Shown piece after piece: positions 24,943 to 31,867 of a stretch of 38,642 bases of DNA (positions are counted from its first letter, which is position 1; the number at the start of each line of letters is the position of its first letter). The translations under genes and the position numbers were made by a program. Source of the stretch: a virus; IMG/VR virus record IMGVR_UViG_3300048020_000182, positions 1-38,642 of that record; one strand, written 5' to 3'. Below the pieces are notes generated by a model. It saw only the letters and a program-made list of their open reading frames with translations. It did no database searches and was not told where the DNA came from.

Positions 24943-27587
24943 CAGGTTGTAATAGTTAAAGTCTTAGAGGTTGAATTGTAAGAGAATGTTGGTGTGGTGC
25001 CATCTGCTCCGTTGGTTCCGTTGGTTCCGTTAGTTCCGTTGGTTCCTGGGCTTCCTGTATTGCCTTTGTCTCCTTTGTCTCCTTTGTCTCCTTGGATGCC
25101 TTGGATGCCTTGGTCTCCCTTTGGAATCGTAAACTTTAAAGTAGATGCATCATATGTAACAGCACTACCTGGTGCTCCTGTTGCAGTAGTTATATTAGCA
25201 AGCAAGGTTGCAGTAGTGGGTGCACCTGATATATCAGTGTAACTTCCTGATGTCGCAACTGAATGAAGACCGTCCACTCTAGCCACCGGAACAGTTCCAC
25301 TAGATATTGTTCCCAATGTAGTAATCTGTCCACTTCCTGCCCATAAAGATAGAGCCGTGTTTTCTACACTACCTAATCCAACCTGTGCTTTAGTTACGGA
25401 GTGTGGATTATTTGCAAGATTCTTAAATGCTTTAAGGTCTTCATCTGATGCAATTGTGCCTGTAGATGTTCCGTCTGAAAATTTCCACTTATCATCCGAC
25501 TCACTCCAATATAATTTCGCGTCTTCCTTGTCCCCTCTTTCTACCTCAAACCCAGAGTCCAATGTGGGGCTCCCTGTGACATTACTATTTAGCTTTATTA
25601 TATTATCATGAACCTCAAGGTTTGTAGTCGCTATAGAAGTAGTTTCTCCCTTAACAGTTAAATCTCCATAAACCGTTAATCCTGGAGGGGACGCATCAGA
25701 TGAATCTCCTATTTTAACATTTCCGCGAAAATTGGTACCTCCGGTTACATTTAATCCTCCGCCTATTGATACACTTCCACCTATTGATACTGGCCCAATA
25801 ATCTTATGCAGGATACTATACTCCTCCACTAGCATTCCAGCCTGAGCGAGATTAAATAAAGTTGAGAATCCTGAAGATGCCCAACCTGTAGGGTCTACCT
25901 CTGGGTCGGTATTCAATGCACTCCCGCTTGTATTCTTGTAGTAAACCCCACTAGTAGCTCCACGAACCCAACCATTATTAGGGATTGGCTCACCTGAATT
26001 ACTTAATCCATAATAAGATTCTGTAAACTTAAAGTTATCTCCAGATTCTTTAATAATGTTTCTAATTTCATAATATTTAGAATCTTCAAATTCTTTGACT
26101 TCGCCTATATTTATTAGTGGTGCGGTAAATAAATCTTTCACCTCAAGAGTATTATTTACACTTAAATCATCATCCACCACCACATCCCCTATACTTGAGG
26201 TTAATCGCAAATCTTGCAGTGATGATATACCTTCACTTGATACTGTAATCTCGCCAAGGAACGCAGTGCTCACATCTAATGTGCCGCCTATTGAAACATT
26301 ATTAGTAGTAGTTAGGTTACCCTCAACCGCTGTAGTTCCAGTGCTCGCATCGTACTTGATGTCTTTTATTTTTTCCCAAATATCTTTCTGGGTTATTAGT
26401 CCCGTACTACCTGTCCCATTGAAGTCCTCATAAGAACTGGGCATGTCTCCTGTGTATACCGTTCTGTAAATTTCAATGAGGGTTTGAATCTGACTATCAG
26501 TTTGTGCTCTTGAATATGTGTCAAAGTCTGACAATGCTACCTTATGAGGATTATCTTCATCATTTAAGTGAGCTTGGAGTAATGCCTGTGCATCAACATT
26601 TGGAACATTTCCAAGACTTACGCTATTTTTAGTTAAGCCAGTAATTACGCCTGATAAATTAATATTACCTGATAAAGTTGGGTCGGTAAATAAACTTACC
26701 CTTGAGAGGTTTTCTACATTTCCTAATCCTACATCCGCTTTCGTAATGCTATGTGGATTAGATTCTGCTAAGTGACCAACCAACATAGTGGTTTTACCAT
26801 CCTCTATCTTTTGGTCCGCCTCCGCTTTCGAGTATTTATCTAGGTCGGAAATATTAGCCTCCGTGTGAGTGTGAGCAGGAACGCTTCCATCACTAACCAC
26901 TCCGGCGAAAAGAGAATCGACTTCCGCTTTTGAATACTTGTCTAGGTCAGAAATACTAGACTCACTATGCGTATGACCAATATCAGACTTACCTTGTAGT
27001 AATAAGGTCGCAGTTGCGGATTCTATATAATTCTTTAGGTCAGAAATTTCAGACTCAGTATGTCCATGCGATAAATCTGCTTTTTCTGATATTGAGGTTT
27101 CTAATTCTGACTTTGCTTGAGCTACTAGATTTGAATCATTTGCATTATCTAATGCAGTCTGAAGTCCAGATACATCAGATATTTGATGGGTGTGAGCACT
27201 TGATGCATGATTATCAACTAAGTCTTGAACTTGTGCCTTCGTGTAAACTAAATCAAGAAGGTCGGTAATACTAGACGCCAAGTGAGTGTGATTCGTGTCT
27301 GACTTCCCGACCAGGTAACCACCCAAGTCCGCCTTAAGCAAATAGTCGTTAAGTGTCGTGGAATTTAATTCCTCAATTGACCCAACTCTTATCCCTAATG
27401 CATCCACTACTGTTTTCAATGCAACGCCCTGACGAGCCGAGAGTGCTTGCACGCCTGAGTCTGTAGTTAAGTTATCCGCAAGCTCCTCATCTATACCTAA
27501 TAGTGAATCTATTAATATAGAAAATTGTGCCTGTGTTGGAGAATCCCCAGTCTCAAAGTAACTCTTAAGTGTAGTCTTGGTAGCCAT
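24942..27587 (-). CDS. Long modular tail fibre with HxH repeats and collagen-like C-terminus, 881 aa
   Basis: Five HxH-centred repeats occur at 100-102, 132-134, 174-176, 205-207 and 239-241, each followed by xxISDL-type strands. This is the layout of metal-binding trimeric fibre shafts. NPHSITKADVGLGNVEN-type units follow. The module NLEVHDNIIKLNSN...DSGFEVERGDK...SESDDKW (about 650-715) is a diverged copy of the module in the 214- and 314-aa proteins. Near the C-terminus are collagen-like Gly-x-y triplets (GDQGIQGIQGDKGDKGDKG, then GTNG units), ending in a short beta tip. It is likely a long receptor fibre. It begins two bases after the adaptor gene with no obvious Shine-Dalgarno sequence. 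Confidence 0.88.
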   Translation of the reverse strand: MATKTTLKSYFETGDSPTQAQFSILIDSLLGIDEELADNLTTDSGVQALSARQGVALKTVVDALGIRVGSIEELNSTTLNDYLLKADLGGYLVGKSDTNHTHLASSITDLLDLVYTKAQVQDLVDNHASSAHTHQISDVSGLQTALDNANDSNLVAQAKSELETSISEKADLSHGHTESEISDLKNYIESATATLLLQGKSDIGHTHSESSISDLDKYSKAEVDSLFAGVVSDGSVPAHTHTEANISDLDKYSKAEADQKIEDGKTTMLVGHLAESNPHSITKADVGLGNVENLSRVSLFTDPTLSGNINLSGVITGLTKNSVSLGNVPNVDAQALLQAHLNDEDNPHKVALSDFDTYSRAQTDSQIQTLIEIYRTVYTGDMPSSYEDFNGTGSTGLITQKDIWEKIKDIKYDASTGTTAVEGNLTTTNNVSIGGTLDVSTAFLGEITVSSEGISSLQDLRLTSSIGDVVVDDDLSVNNTLEVKDLFTAPLINIGEVKEFEDSKYYEIRNIIKESGDNFKFTESYYGLSNSGEPIPNNGWVRGATSGVYYKNTSGSALNTDPEVDPTGWASSGFSTLFNLAQAGMLVEEYSILHKIIGPVSIGGSVSIGGGLNVTGGTNFRGNVKIGDSSDASPPGLTVYGDLTVKGETTSIATTNLEVHDNIIKLNSNVTGSPTLDSGFEVERGDKEDAKLYWSESDDKWKFSDGTSTGTIASDEDLKAFKNLANNPHSVTKAQVGLGSVENTALSLWAGSGQITTLGTISSGTVPVARVDGLHSVATSGSYTDISGAPTTATLLANITTATGAPGSAVTYDASTLKFTIPKGDQGIQGIQGDKGDKGDKGNTGSPGTNGTNGTNGTNGADGTTPTFSYNSTSKTLTITT
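25006..25125. repeat. 9-bp tandem repeats encoding collagen-like triplets
   Basis: Within the long fibre gene, GTTCCGTTG-type units repeat at about 25006-25047 and TCTCCTTTG-type units at about 25062-25125. They encode the GTNG and GDKG/GIQG triplets. Such tandem nonamers can change copy number by slippage without breaking the frame, which would alter fibre length. Confidence 0.8.
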
Positions 27588-27589
27588 AT

Positions 27590-28303
27590 CTATTTGATTG
27601 TAAAGTTTCCTATTCCATTACCTGAAGTTCCTCCAGAAACATGGTCAATTGGGTTAGTTATATTGTAGTCCTTCCAATTCACATGAATTTGCTGTCGTTG
27701 CTTGTTGTACATATCCATGTAGGATTTATACATCGCCACATCCTTATCCACTTCTCGATTAAGGTGAGCTTTGACAAAATCCGCTACTGCTTTTGCGCAA
27801 CTGTCATCAAAGATGACAATGTCATCATTATCATAAATCCTCTTTTCCCCACTCCAGTAAATATAAAGTTTCTCATCATCAATTAATGGCGAGCAAAGAT
27901 ATATCTTCCCATCTCCGAATGTAATCTTTCCGGCATATGATTTCGATCGAACTGGGCAACCATTAATAACCGAAAATCTATTAAGCCATGGAACAACTTG
28001 CACATATGAATACCACCTAGTTGACTCATCAGACTCCAACCCTGATACAATCACCGAGTTTATCTTTGCATGGGTAGGTACGAACTCCACCTCTGATGAC
28101 CTGGTTCCCGTTGGTACAGGTAGCATATCCGTAGCAAAAAATGTATTTACATTACTTGATTGTAACTGAGAGACATACTGCTGAAGGTCAAGTGCTCCTG
28201 CAATAATTTGCTTATCGATATACTTCTGTATCCCCCTGCCCTTTCTTTCTGAATCTACCAAAAGAAAAGTCCTTACCGATTCATTAAATTCAAGCCACTT
28301 CAT
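27590..28303 (-). CDS. Head-tail adaptor / tail tubular A-like candidate, 237 aa
   Basis: The N-terminal helical part resembles a connector (MKWLEFNESVRTFLL, KYIDKQIIAGALDLQQYVSQ). A beta-rich middle follows (MLPVPTGTRSSEVEFVPTHA, KIYLCSPLIDDEKLYIYWSG). The C-terminal helix AVADFVKAHLNREVDKDVAM then MYKSYMDMYNKQRQQIHVNW is typical of phage head-completion/adaptor proteins. Size and location before the large tail genes fit a T7 gp11-type adaptor joining portal and nozzle. The ribosome-binding site is excellent (AGGAGGT, six bases before ATG) and the start overlaps the membrane-protein gene by ATGA. The assignment is moderate, from pattern and position. Confidence 0.72.
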   Translation of the reverse strand: MKWLEFNESVRTFLLVDSERKGRGIQKYIDKQIIAGALDLQQYVSQLQSSNVNTFFATDMLPVPTGTRSSEVEFVPTHAKINSVIVSGLESDESTRWYSYVQVVPWLNRFSVINGCPVRSKSYAGKITFGDGKIYLCSPLIDDEKLYIYWSGEKRIYDNDDIVIFDDSCAKAVADFVKAHLNREVDKDVAMYKSYMDMYNKQRQQIHVNWKDYNITNPIDHVSGGTSGNGIGNFTIK

Positions 28304-28764
28304 CGCCTACCTCCTGGTGTAAAATAAAATCCAATAATTAGAGGCAACACTACGGTTGCTTCGAAAAGTGCAATATGTCCTGTTGTAACGACCAGAGGGG
28401 CTTGCTCAGCTGGAAAACTGATGAGCCCGAATAGAAATTCTCTCCGCCCTTCTCCCGTAATGTTTGTTGTACTGATGAGCGGAACTGAGGGGTAGATGGT
28501 GGTGATACAGGTGATGAAGGAGAGTGTGCACATGCCGATAAGAGCAAGCATGCGACGAGTAGCACGAGTAAAAGCTCCACTAGGTCCGCTATTAAGCGCT
28601 TGTTGGAATTGTATAGCTTGTTCATTATTTCGGCACTCCCTTGCCATCTCCATTTCATGTTTAGCCGAGCGTGAATCGGTAATCATGCCAAACACGCCTT
28701 TGAGAATACTACCCATTGCAGCTGAACCGCCTCCGGTTAAAAACAATGCAAGTAACTCAAACAT
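28300..28764 (-). CDS. Three-segment membrane protein, possible holin, 154 aa
   Basis: Three hydrophobic segments are visible: residues about 2-28 (FELLALFLTGGGSAAMGSIL and on), about 72-95 (MLALIGMCTLSFITCITTIY) and about 126-148 (GHIALFEATVVLPLIIGFYF). A charged helix lies between the first two. The layout recalls phage three-TM holins of the gene-transfer-agent type. I see no lysis enzyme nearby, so a structural membrane or ejection role is also possible. The start lies seven bases after an exact copy of the repeated 15-bp element and lacks a Shine-Dalgarno sequence. The end overlaps the adaptor gene by 4 bp. Confidence 0.7.
   Translation of the reverse strand: MFELLALFLTGGGSAAMGSILKGVFGMITDSRSAKHEMEMARECRNNEQAIQFQQALNSGPSGAFTRATRRMLALIGMCTLSFITCITTIYPSVPLISTTNITGEGRREFLFGLISFPAEQAPLVVTTGHIALFEATVVLPLIIGFYFTPGGRR
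28350..28625 (-). CDS. Possible nested lipoprotein (o-spanin-like) in +1 frame of the membrane-protein gene, 91 aa
   Basis: Starting at ATG 28625 the +1 frame gives MNKLYNSNKRLIADLVE, then a hydrophobic stretch ending LLLSAC. LSAC is a lipobox with the cysteine at residue 32. The mature part begins CAHSPSSPVSPPSTPQF, Pro/Ser-rich like Rz1-type outer-membrane spanins, and is 60 residues long. AAGGGAG lies ten bases before this ATG. Rz1 genes are classically nested in +1 inside another lysis gene, but the host gene here is not Rz-like. The frame is also open upstream to an ATG at 28658. Chance overlap cannot be excluded, because hydrophobic stretches often arise in shifted frames of membrane genes. 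Confidence 0.35.
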   Translation of the reverse strand: MNKLYNSNKRLIADLVELLLVLLVACLLLSACAHSPSSPVSPPSTPQFRSSVQQTLREKGGENFYSGSSVFQLSKPLWSLQQDILHFSKQP

Positions 28765-28771
28765 AACTATA

Positions 28772-28786
28772 TAATATATTAGGTCA
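28772..28786 (-). promoter_or_regulatory. Repeated element TGACCTAATATATTA (exact copy) before the membrane-protein gene
   Basis: Minus-strand TGACCTAATATATTA, identical to the copy at 37993-38007, ends seven bases before the ATG at 28764. A second TGACCTAA lies 12 bp upstream at 28791-28798, overlapping the end of the preceding gene. It could be a phage promoter element or an operator. The inner TAATATATTA is a perfect palindrome. Confidence 0.6.
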
Positions 28787-28790
28787 GCAA

Positions 28791-29555
28791 TTAGGTCAAT
28801 GAATAGTAGTCAGTCCAATTATTAAACACCTGGTCAATTGAATCGTCCTGTATTTCAAAGTCCGTAATAACCATTTCGTATATTTTACCCGTGAAGTAAT
28901 TTCCTGAATCTTTACCAATACAAGAATCTGAAAAAGGTGATGACAACTCTAGTGAGCGTACTGACTTACCCGTACTCCCGGATATATTAGTAATATTTAT
29001 TTCATCTGAGAAATTTGCTACATAACCATCTCGCTTTAATTCAGGACTATCGAGCCCACCAAATAATAATTGCTTATCGCTTAATTCATAGTAAGAAAAT
29101 CTCATATAAGCGGAACCTACATCCATTGATAATTCATGCGTTGCGTTAAACCCTGAAAATACTGGCTCCCTACCAGTTCCATCAGGGTCACAAACCACAA
29201 ATACTCCAACATCTTTTGTTAAATACTGAGTGATGGGAATATCAAAATATGAAGAACCATTGAAATTTAAGTAGTACCTAGAGCCGTCTTCCCCGAGTGT
29301 AATTTCCCCATTTGCAGTTGCGTCATGCTGAGAGTGACCATGCCTAGATTTTTGATCAAATATTCCCTTAACTCGACTGCCCACCTTGGTTGATATGTTA
29401 TCCAAGGTTATTGGCTCATCGTCATTATCTAGTAAGAGTGGGCCTCTGTAGTTCTCCCTTACATTACGATTACAGGAGAATGCAAATAAAGGTTTCTCTG
29501 TTAATGCATCAACAGGAAGGTTAAAATCAATAGACTCAACGTTAACCCCGAGCAT
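28791..29555 (-). CDS. Concanavalin/LamG-like lectin-fold virion protein, 254 aa
   Basis: From about residue 90 the strand pattern YYLNFNGSSYFDIPITQYLT, VGVFVVCDPDGTGREPVFSG, MRFSYYELSDKQLLFGGLDS and NYFTGKIYEMVITDFEI is that of LamG/concanavalin-A-like jelly rolls, where FNGSSYF and the final GKIYEMVIT strands are characteristic. Such domains bind carbohydrates or decorate capsids and fibres. The N-terminal 80 residues are unrecognised. It follows a fibre-like gene with a one-base overlap. Whether it is a head decoration or a tail adhesin cannot be told from sequence. Confidence 0.78.
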   Translation of the reverse strand: MLGVNVESIDFNLPVDALTEKPLFAFSCNRNVRENYRGPLLLDNDDEPITLDNISTKVGSRVKGIFDQKSRHGHSQHDATANGEITLGEDGSRYYLNFNGSSYFDIPITQYLTKDVGVFVVCDPDGTGREPVFSGFNATHELSMDVGSAYMRFSYYELSDKQLLFGGLDSPELKRDGYVANFSDEINITNISGSTGKSVRSLELSSPFSDSCIGKDSGNYFTGKIYEMVITDFEIQDDSIDQVFNNWTDYYSLT

Positions 29556-30253
29556 TATGCAATTGGAGTTAGGTCACCTATAGCGAACCAATCACTACCT
29601 GTCCAATAAACCGTAGCAGAAGAATAAGCCTGAGATAAACCAGGGTGCTTTGCTTTTAGCGTTCCTGCCTCTGTTGTAATAACTGTAAACGCACCCTGCT
29701 TTGCGTTAATAACATCAAAGGTGAAACCAGTAGGTATACCGGAAGCAGGAAGAGTTAAGGTCACACTAGCAGCATCTGGTTCAACATGAATTATTTTAGA
29801 CTTATCATCTATGGATATTGTCTTATTTTGAGTAACAACTTCCATTGCTCGAAGAAACTTTAAATTCCCCGCCACATCCAAATCTCCTCTTATCCCTTGC
29901 CCTATGGATACGCTACCATCTATTGTAACATCCTCATAGAACTTACCATTGTCGGCATAAAGATTATAATCTTTTACCGATATAGGAAGTCTTACTTTAT
30001 TTGCATCAGGGTATAGCTGTAAGTCAACAAACGGCCTCTCTCTATTATCAAATAAAAGACTATCCCACTCAAGCGTATCATGTACCCGTGACTTTATTGC
30101 ACTGATACCAGATTGAGGAATCGGGTCATTGACCGAGTCCTTTAAATCTCTAGGAGTTGGAGGGGTTGGTGTATTACCAGGTTCTGCCTGACTACTCTTG
30201 CCCGTCTTCAGGCTAAGGTATTGCGTGTCCGAATATGATGTTGGGTCAATCAT
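29555..30253 (-). CDS. Fibre-type virion protein with C-terminal phage beta domain, 232 aa
   Basis: A Pro/Thr-rich N-terminal linker (NTPTPPTPRD) precedes a beta-rich body with SVSIGQGIRGDLDVAGNLKF, the same style of repeat seen in the other fibre genes. The C-terminal about 80 residues resemble a domain common in phage fibre and decoration proteins: SVTLTLPASGIPTGFTFDVI, FTVITTEAGTLKAK and SSATVYWTGSDWFAIGDL. It overlaps its upstream neighbour by ATGA and its downstream neighbour by one base. It is likely exposed on the virion surface; no enzyme motif is visible. Confidence 0.8.
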   Translation of the reverse strand: MIDPTSYSDTQYLSLKTGKSSQAEPGNTPTPPTPRDLKDSVNDPIPQSGISAIKSRVHDTLEWDSLLFDNRERPFVDLQLYPDANKVRLPISVKDYNLYADNGKFYEDVTIDGSVSIGQGIRGDLDVAGNLKFLRAMEVVTQNKTISIDDKSKIIHVEPDAASVTLTLPASGIPTGFTFDVINAKQGAFTVITTEAGTLKAKHPGLSQAYSSATVYWTGSDWFAIGDLTPIA

Positions 30254-31239
30254 GACTCTTCATAGAATCCAGTAAGATAAATTGGGTCAGTACTATCCTT
30301 ATACTCCCCTGCAATTGAGCCAAGGCTCTTGACCATTAATTCATCAGTTGATGAAGAAAGGCTAAATACAGCAGAAGAAGACGTTGGTAATACCTCGAAA
30401 TCACGGTCCGCAGGATTAAATAGGTACATCCTAAATTCATCAACTAATGCACCCTCTCCCTCTGCTCCAACTCGATAAGAACCATAAGAAAGATTTTCAG
30501 CTTTAATTGTATCTACTACACCCTCCCTGATTAAGTATCTGACCTCATTTTGGAACGCATAGTACTTAATAAGTCCAACAGATGGAGCAAAAACAATCTC
30601 AAGCCTAACTGCTGAATTAGGGTCAATCTTTATCGTACTATCAGTATCAACCCCCCCCTCAGTTATTCCGAGGAGTCCATTCTTTGTGTAAATACCCACC
30701 ACTAAGTTTTTCGAACCATCATAAAGACCAAGTCCAGTAAGCTTAGACGCTAACCTTGGGCGAAACAATGAGGATACCTTAGTTCCGTCAGGAACGACCC
30801 CACTGTAACTTTCCCCCTGTTTGGTTATCTTGTCATTTATATAAACAGACCTTCTCCCCTGGAGTATCTCCATTACTGGCGTCCTTGTCTCGTCATTTGA
30901 GTCAGGGGTTGTTACGCCATTGCCTTCCCACCCGTTTACACCATCGATGGTTTGACCGTCTACATACGGATCCGCATCAAATGAACCTAAAATTGAAGAC
31001 TCCCATGTCTTAGCTAGGGCAACTTCTTTACCCGATGTGTTTGATATTCTAACCTGATCAGATTTGAAATATGGAAGCTTTACATAACTATCCGCGCACA
31101 TCACCCCAAATATACCATGCCCTGCTGGCTTTTGGGACACCATTAATCGACCTTGGTTTGTCACAAGGACAGGAACCTCTGAATCTTGTACGGTTGGGTA
31201 TATTGGAGGATATCCGTCTTTTTCCCTTAAGGTATTCAT
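30250..31239 (-). CDS. Beta-rich virion surface protein, 329 aa
   Basis: The N-terminal part (about 1-75) contains VPVLVTNQGRLMVSQKPAG. The middle (about 145-260) has a jelly-roll-like strand series: SSLFRPRLASKLTGLGLYDG, LVVGIYTKNGLLGITEG, VRLEIVFAPSVGLIKYYAFQ and VDEFRMYLFNP. I recognise no named family with certainty; a lectin-like fold similar to the gene two positions downstream is plausible. It overlaps the 57-aa membrane-protein gene by ATGA, so translation is probably coupled. Likely a head-decoration or fibre-base protein. Confidence 0.72.
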   Translation of the reverse strand: MNTLREKDGYPPIYPTVQDSEVPVLVTNQGRLMVSQKPAGHGIFGVMCADSYVKLPYFKSDQVRISNTSGKEVALAKTWESSILGSFDADPYVDGQTIDGVNGWEGNGVTTPDSNDETRTPVMEILQGRRSVYINDKITKQGESYSGVVPDGTKVSSLFRPRLASKLTGLGLYDGSKNLVVGIYTKNGLLGITEGGVDTDSTIKIDPNSAVRLEIVFAPSVGLIKYYAFQNEVRYLIREGVVDTIKAENLSYGSYRVGAEGEGALVDEFRMYLFNPADRDFEVLPTSSSAVFSLSSSTDELMVKSLGSIAGEYKDSTDPIYLTGFYEES

Positions 31240-31409
31240 TTTTTAATTAATTGTTTAATTTTAATAATTGTCCAAACGCATGTCAGGGAAAGCAGTATAA
31301 TATTCATGACGCTCTCAAGGTCACCAAATGTAACCACTCCAAGAACTCCAGTATTTACACCTATTACGCGCAGACCATCTAGCATTTCACTAATTGATTC
31401 GTCGCTCAT
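31236..31409 (-). CDS. Small membrane protein, holin-like, 57 aa
   Basis: Reads MSDESISEMLDGLRVIGVNT, then a moderately hydrophobic stretch GVLGVVTFGD, then VMNIILLSLTCVWTIIKI as a clear membrane segment, ending KQLIKK. It is locked between neighbours by four-base ATGA overlaps at both ends, strong evidence that it is translated. A short acidic N-terminus, one or two membrane passes and a basic C-terminus fit a small phage holin or holin-like accessory. No endolysin is next to it, so the function is inferred. Confidence 0.72.
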   Translation of the reverse strand: MSDESISEMLDGLRVIGVNTGVLGVVTFGDLESVMNIILLSLTCVWTIIKIKQLIKK

Positions 31410-31792
31410 TTCTTCTTCCTAGACCTCTTTGGTTTTGGACTATCAATAACCTCGACTTCAGCTACTTCAGCAGTTACCTCAATTTCACTAAGGTCTACCT
31501 CCACAGACTCCACACTTTTTTCCTGAGCCGTTGTTGGCTTTGTTGGGTCGGCTGATGTTAATATTTCTTTTCGATTGGGGTTTTGATTCAGATTCTTTTT
31601 TTTTAAAATATCTTCGTAAAAAGCCTCATCTACCTCAATTACTTGCTCGTGCTCTAATAGTTTTTCGGCAATATCACCGCCAATCTTTAAGACCCCTATC
31701 CAACCACTTAATGACTGAACCGACTTGAATTTAAAAAAATCACGCCCTGCTTTATATTCCTTCGTGGCGTTATTCGTATATAAAAATTTCAT
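31406..31792 (-). CDS. Unknown small protein with acidic middle and Lys/Arg-rich tail, 128 aa
   Basis: I do not recognise this family. The first 70 residues look folded (FFKFKSVQSLSGWIGVLKIG, EVDEAFYEDILKKK). Residues about 85-118 are acidic and Val/Glu-rich (VESVEVDLSEIEVTAEVAEV), and the end is PKPKRSRKKK. It is the first gene after the capsid terminator and starts the overlapping chain that runs leftward. A head-completion or decoration role is possible from position alone. The start has no Shine-Dalgarno sequence; the base run before it is the U-tract of the terminator. Confidence 0.65.
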   Translation of the reverse strand: MKFLYTNNATKEYKAGRDFFKFKSVQSLSGWIGVLKIGGDIAEKLLEHEQVIEVDEAFYEDILKKKNLNQNPNRKEILTSADPTKPTTAQEKSVESVEVDLSEIEVTAEVAEVEVIDSPKPKRSRKKK

Positions 31793-31800
31793 AATAAAGA

Positions 31801-31850
31801 AAAAGAGGGAGGCCCCGCATACGCAGTGCCCCCCTCTCTAATAAACCAGT
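31801..31850 (-). terminator. Strong rho-independent terminator after the capsid gene
   Basis: On the minus strand AGAGGGGGGC pairs with GCCTCCCTCT (ten base pairs, one G-U) around a GC-rich loop, followed directly by TTTTTCTTT. It lies within the 75-bp gap after the capsid stop and should end or attenuate the capsid transcript. Confidence 0.85.
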
Positions 31851-31867
31851 GAATGAAAGAAGGGTGA

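Noticed and set aside
25006-25125. CRISPR-like short repeats
   Set aside because: Nonamers without spacers, in frame, encoding collagen-like Gly-x-y triplets.
12621-30253. Diversity-generating retroelement targeting the fibre genes
   Set aside because: No reverse transcriptase or matching template repeat seen in the window; absence elsewhere cannot be judged.
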